Source: Candidatus Omnitrophota bacterium
Lineage (GTDB): Bacteria > Ratteibacteria > UBA8468 > B48-G9 > JAFGKM01
Direction of reading: 5' to 3'
Length of the DNA: 18,033 bases
Assembly: GCA_023818745.1 (NCBI GenBank)
Contig: JAMWBY010000018.1
Coordinates: forward strand, 1-18,033
The notes under the pieces were generated by a model. The model was not told the DNA's origin, ran no database searches, and saw only the letters and a program-made list of their open reading frames with translations. Both the position numbers and the translations under genes were made by a program. Below are positions 15,791 to 18,033 of the stretch, one piece after another; the first letter of the stretch is position 1, and each line of letters opens with the position of its first letter.

Positions 15791-16498
15791 TTAAAGTTCT
15801 TCTTTTTTAATTTTTATAAGTAAATCCGGTCTATCGGTTGTTATAAATTGAACTCCATAACTAATGACTTTTCTTAAATCTTCTTCTGAATTTGGTGTCC
15901 ATGTATTTACCAAAAATCCCATACTTATCAGATTTTTTACTATCTCTTTATCTAAATGATGGAATTCTATATCAAGTTTTCTTATCCCAAGTTTTATACA
16001 TTCTTTTAGGTAATCATATGGGACAAAACCACTTATCAGAGCAGAGGGAATTTCTGGGATTTTTTTTCTTATTTTTTTTAAATATTCAAAATTAAATGAA
16101 CCAACTATTACTTTTTCTTCCATTTTGTATTTTTTTATTAATTTTATTAGTTTATTTATGTCGCATCCTTTAATCTCAATCAAAATTTTTACTTTATCAC
16201 CAATTTCTTCAAAAACATCATCTAATAAAGGAACTCTTTCTCCTGGAAACCCAAATTTTACACCAGCATCATATTTTTTTATCTCCTTATAAGTCATATC
16301 TTTTATTAGACCTGTTCCATTTGTAGTTCTGTCCAACCTATCATCATGGATGACAATAATCTTCCCATCCTTTGTTTCCCATACATCAAGTTCAATAAAA
16401 TCAACCCCAAGCTCAACCGCCTTTTTAAATGAAAGGATTGTATTTTCAGGATATTTCCCACTAAACCCTCTATGCCCTACAACAATAATATCTTCCAT
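15791..16498 (-). CDS. Glycerophosphodiester phosphodiesterase, UgpQ-like (copy 1, canonical active site)
   Basis: Hydrolyses glycerophosphodiesters to sn-glycerol 3-phosphate and an alcohol, in the cytoplasm (no signal peptide). From the ATG at 16498 the protein has 235 residues, normal for UgpQ types. The active site is complete: GHRG (H9), IELDVW (E36, D38 metal ligands), IHDDRLDRTTNGTG (H51), and LIEIKG with E108 and K110. The C-terminal block NTWTPNSEEDLRKVISYGVQFITTDRPDLL is also typical. The ATG at 16498 is preferred to the GTG at 16510, because GTGGAG covers that GTG and sits six bases before 16498. It follows the related gene upstream in tandem and precedes the FAD oxidoreductase gene. 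Confidence 0.92.
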   Translation of the reverse strand: MEDIIVVGHRGFSGKYPENTILSFKKAVELGVDFIELDVWETKDGKIIVIHDDRLDRTTNGTGLIKDMTYKEIKKYDAGVKFGFPGERVPLLDDVFEEIGDKVKILIEIKGCDINKLIKLIKKYKMEEKVIVGSFNFEYLKKIRKKIPEIPSALISGFVPYDYLKECIKLGIRKLDIEFHHLDKEIVKNLISMGFLVNTWTPNSEEDLRKVISYGVQFITTDRPDLLIKIKKEEL

Positions 16499-16504
16499 TT
16501 TGTT

Positions 16505-16510
16505 CTCCAC
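16505..16510 (-). promoter_or_regulatory. Ribosome binding site that decides the start of phosphodiesterase copy 1
   Basis: GTGGAG on the minus strand, six bases before the ATG at 16498. The in-frame GTG at 16510 is part of this site and unlikely to be the start. Confidence 0.65.
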
Positions 16511-16513
16511 TTT

Positions 16514-17236
16514 TTATTTACAATTTTTAAATTTTATCAACATATCAGGTCTATCTGTCAAAACTACATCAACCCCTATCTTACTATATTTTTCTGCTGT
16601 CTCTATATCATTTGCGTAAAAAACATTCACAATTATACCATAAGAATGTGCTTTTTTAACCATCTCTTCTGTTATCTGATAGGAAGGAGCAAAAAATTGT
16701 AATCTCTCACAATTCCATCTCTTTGTCTCTTCAATATATCTTTCAGGGATGTTTTGATATTTCATATTACATATCCTTACTTCAGGATACAACTTTCTTG
16801 CCAGTGGTATCAAAGAAGAATCAATAGCGAGATATGTGCTTTTAATTTTTCCCAATTCAATCAGGATTTTTATAACCCTTCTAATTAAATCTTCATCTGT
16901 CCATATGTGCAGGTTTATATCAATGTGATTGGGTATAGATTCAATTGCATCTTTTAGTGTTGGTATTGTCTCTCCTTTAAATTTTTCTGCCTTCTTTTTC
17001 CCTGCGTCAAGTTTTTTTATCTCCTTTAATGTTAAATCCCATATGTAGCCAGTCCCATCTGTGGTTCTGTCAATCTTCTCATCATGTAAAATAACAGGAA
17101 CTTTATCTTTTGAAAACTTAACATCCATCTCTATCTCGTCTACTTTCAACTCAACTGCTTTTTTGAAAGAAAGGATAGTATTTTCAGGATATACCCAACT
17201 AAATCCCCTGTGCGCACATATCTTAATATTCTTCAT
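16514..17236 (-). CDS. Glycerophosphodiester phosphodiesterase-like protein (copy 2, altered active site)
   Basis: A 240-residue paralogue of the next gene. They share YPENTILSFKKAVEL, the HDE-KIDRTTDGTG region (in copy 1 HDDRLDRTTNGTG) and the C-terminal VLTDRPDMLIKF. H9, E36, D38 and H51 are kept. The strand that carries the metal ligand Glu and phosphate-contacting Lys in the family (IEIK in copy 1) reads LHIW, with H110 and W112. A histidine could still bind metal, but substrate or activity has probably changed. The start overlaps the upstream stop as ATGA. The tandem arrangement and clear protein similarity suggest duplication followed by divergence. The family assignment is firm; catalytic activity is uncertain. 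Confidence 0.88.
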   Translation of the reverse strand: MKNIKICAHRGFSWVYPENTILSFKKAVELKVDEIEMDVKFSKDKVPVILHDEKIDRTTDGTGYIWDLTLKEIKKLDAGKKKAEKFKGETIPTLKDAIESIPNHIDINLHIWTDEDLIRRVIKILIELGKIKSTYLAIDSSLIPLARKLYPEVRICNMKYQNIPERYIEETKRWNCERLQFFAPSYQITEEMVKKAHSYGIIVNVFYANDIETAEKYSKIGVDVVLTDRPDMLIKFKNCK

Positions 17237-18033
17237 TTTTTACTTTTTAATTTCTCATTATAATTTTTTATAATATCAAAATATTCAGGATATATCAAAT
17301 CATGGTGCCACAATAGAACAAAATTTGCTTCCATTTTTATTGCATAATCAATCTGGTCTCTCAACGGGGCATAACCACCTGTGTATGACCCCATAGGTCC
17401 CTCAAAACCAATCACTCCTGTCTTTTCTTTAAACCTTTTCATTAAGATATTAAGTGGATGGTTTTGGTTATAAACAATTCCCTTATGAGCCATAAACAGT
17501 CCCATCGGTATTATTCTAACATTATTCTCTTTTCCTCTTTTAATAGCATAATCCACAATCTCTTCTGATTCCCTATAACTTCTTCTGTGGCTTCCATCTG
17601 GATTGACACCATAATAGTCAGTAAAGGCAATACATAAAGGAATATCAGGAAATTCTCTTATAAAAATATCAACCACTCCTTTACAGTAATTTATATATAA
17701 ATCCTCTGCCTCTATATCCCATTTTAGGTTTTTAAACTCCTCATAATTAGAAAACCCGACGCCGAGTTCAAGCCCATTCCCAAAGGGCCATCCAGTTATA
17801 AAAATAAAAGCGATTCTTTCTTTCTCTTGAAGTGAATGGATAAATTTTGAAAACTCCTTAATGGTATTCGCCCATATCTCAAACATTTCAGTATTTAAAA
17901 CCCTTTTCCCATCTTTTTCTTTCCATGGCAGGTATGTCCTTACCTTTCTTCCATCAGGATAGGAATAGTAATATGGCTCAACTTCCTCAAATACCCAGGA
18001 AGGTGTATGAATTCCAGCAAGAATATTATAGGC
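17233..18033 (-). CDS. Uncharacterised, probably TIM-barrel glycoside-hydrolase-like protein (5' end outside window)
   Basis: The frame is open to the right edge (266 residues visible), so the ATG at 17886 is internal and the true start lies outside. I do not recognise the family. Visible strand-like segments alternate with helices as in a TIM barrel: IAFIFITGWPFG, PLCIAFTDYYG, VRIIPMGLFMAHKG, VIGFEGPMGSYTGGYAPL and ANFVLLWHHDLIYPEYF. Many aromatic residues are present, especially near the visible N-terminus (EPYYYSYPDG, YLPWKEKDG), as in sugar-binding clefts. FEGPMG and FTDYYG contain acidic residues at strand ends that could be catalytic. It overlaps the next gene by ATGA, so it is co-expressed with the two glycerophosphodiesterases. 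A glycoside hydrolase acting on a glycerophosphate-containing glycan or lipid is a guess from context. Confidence 0.6.
   Translation of the reverse strand, partial: AYNILAGIHTPSWVFEEVEPYYYSYPDGRKVRTYLPWKEKDGKRVLNTEMFEIWANTIKEFSKFIHSLQEKERIAFIFITGWPFGNGLELGVGFSNYEEFKNLKWDIEAEDLYINYCKGVVDIFIREFPDIPLCIAFTDYYGVNPDGSHRRSYRESEEIVDYAIKRGKENNVRIIPMGLFMAHKGIVYNQNHPLNILMKRFKEKTGVIGFEGPMGSYTGGYAPLRDQIDYAIKMEANFVLLWHHDLIYPEYFDIIKNYNEKLKSKK

Noticed and set aside
17233..17886. ATG at 17886 as the start of the TIM-barrel-like protein
   Set aside because: The same frame continues without a stop to 18033 with protein-like, aromatic-rich sequence, and there is no binding site before 17886.

Overview
The window is 18 kb of very AT-rich DNA (by eye roughly 30% G+C) from a bacterium. 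It is densely packed, with short intergenic gaps, ATGA/GTGA start-stop overlaps and GGAGG-type ribosome binding sites. A bacterial-type bifunctional purH, a V/A-type ATPase subunit pair, PMT/TMTC-like membrane glycosyltransferases and a tRNA with no encoded CCA fit an uncultured, anaerobe-like lineage such as the Omnitrophota and neighbouring candidate phyla. This placement is a guess from gene content only. I see no CRISPR array, phage, transposase or toxin-antitoxin system.

Layout. (1) 1-3263, plus strand: the C-terminal TPR part of a TMTC-like membrane glycosyltransferase, a PMT/ArnT-like GT-C glycosyltransferase overlapping it, and an MBL-fold hydrolase. (2) 3249-7351, minus strand: a broken FAD-dependent oxidoreductase gene, purH, and an unusual metallophosphoesterase-PHP fusion. 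(3) 7352-7575: a divergent promoter region. (4) 7576-8220, plus: a GDSL/SGNH esterase. (5) 8212-10245, minus: V/A-ATPase subunits F and A alone, with none of the other subunits beside them. (6) 10246-10582: a hairpin repeat and tRNA-Pro(UGG). (7) 10583-14621, plus: a complete three-gene ABC importer (binding protein, ATPase, fused double permease) of the Fe3+/spermidine type. (8) 14624-18033, minus: a truncated TIM-barrel-like protein, two tandem glycerophosphodiester phosphodiesterases, and an LhgO-like FAD oxidoreductase.

How the genes fit together. Region 1 looks like a surface-glycosylation unit. Region 8 could release sn-glycerol 3-phosphate from glycerophosphodiesters, and the FAD enzyme might then oxidise that or a related 2-hydroxyacid; this is inference from neighbourhood. 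The ABC importer is complete, but its substrate cannot be read from the sequence.

Points that stand out: an oxidoreductase with three independent lesions; two copies of a hairpin repeat, one supplying a likely -35 box and the other a likely Shine-Dalgarno sequence; two genes that look leaderless; a second phosphodiesterase with altered active-site residues; the isolated atpF-atpA pair; and three convergent gene ends that overlap or nearly touch, leaving no room for ordinary terminators.
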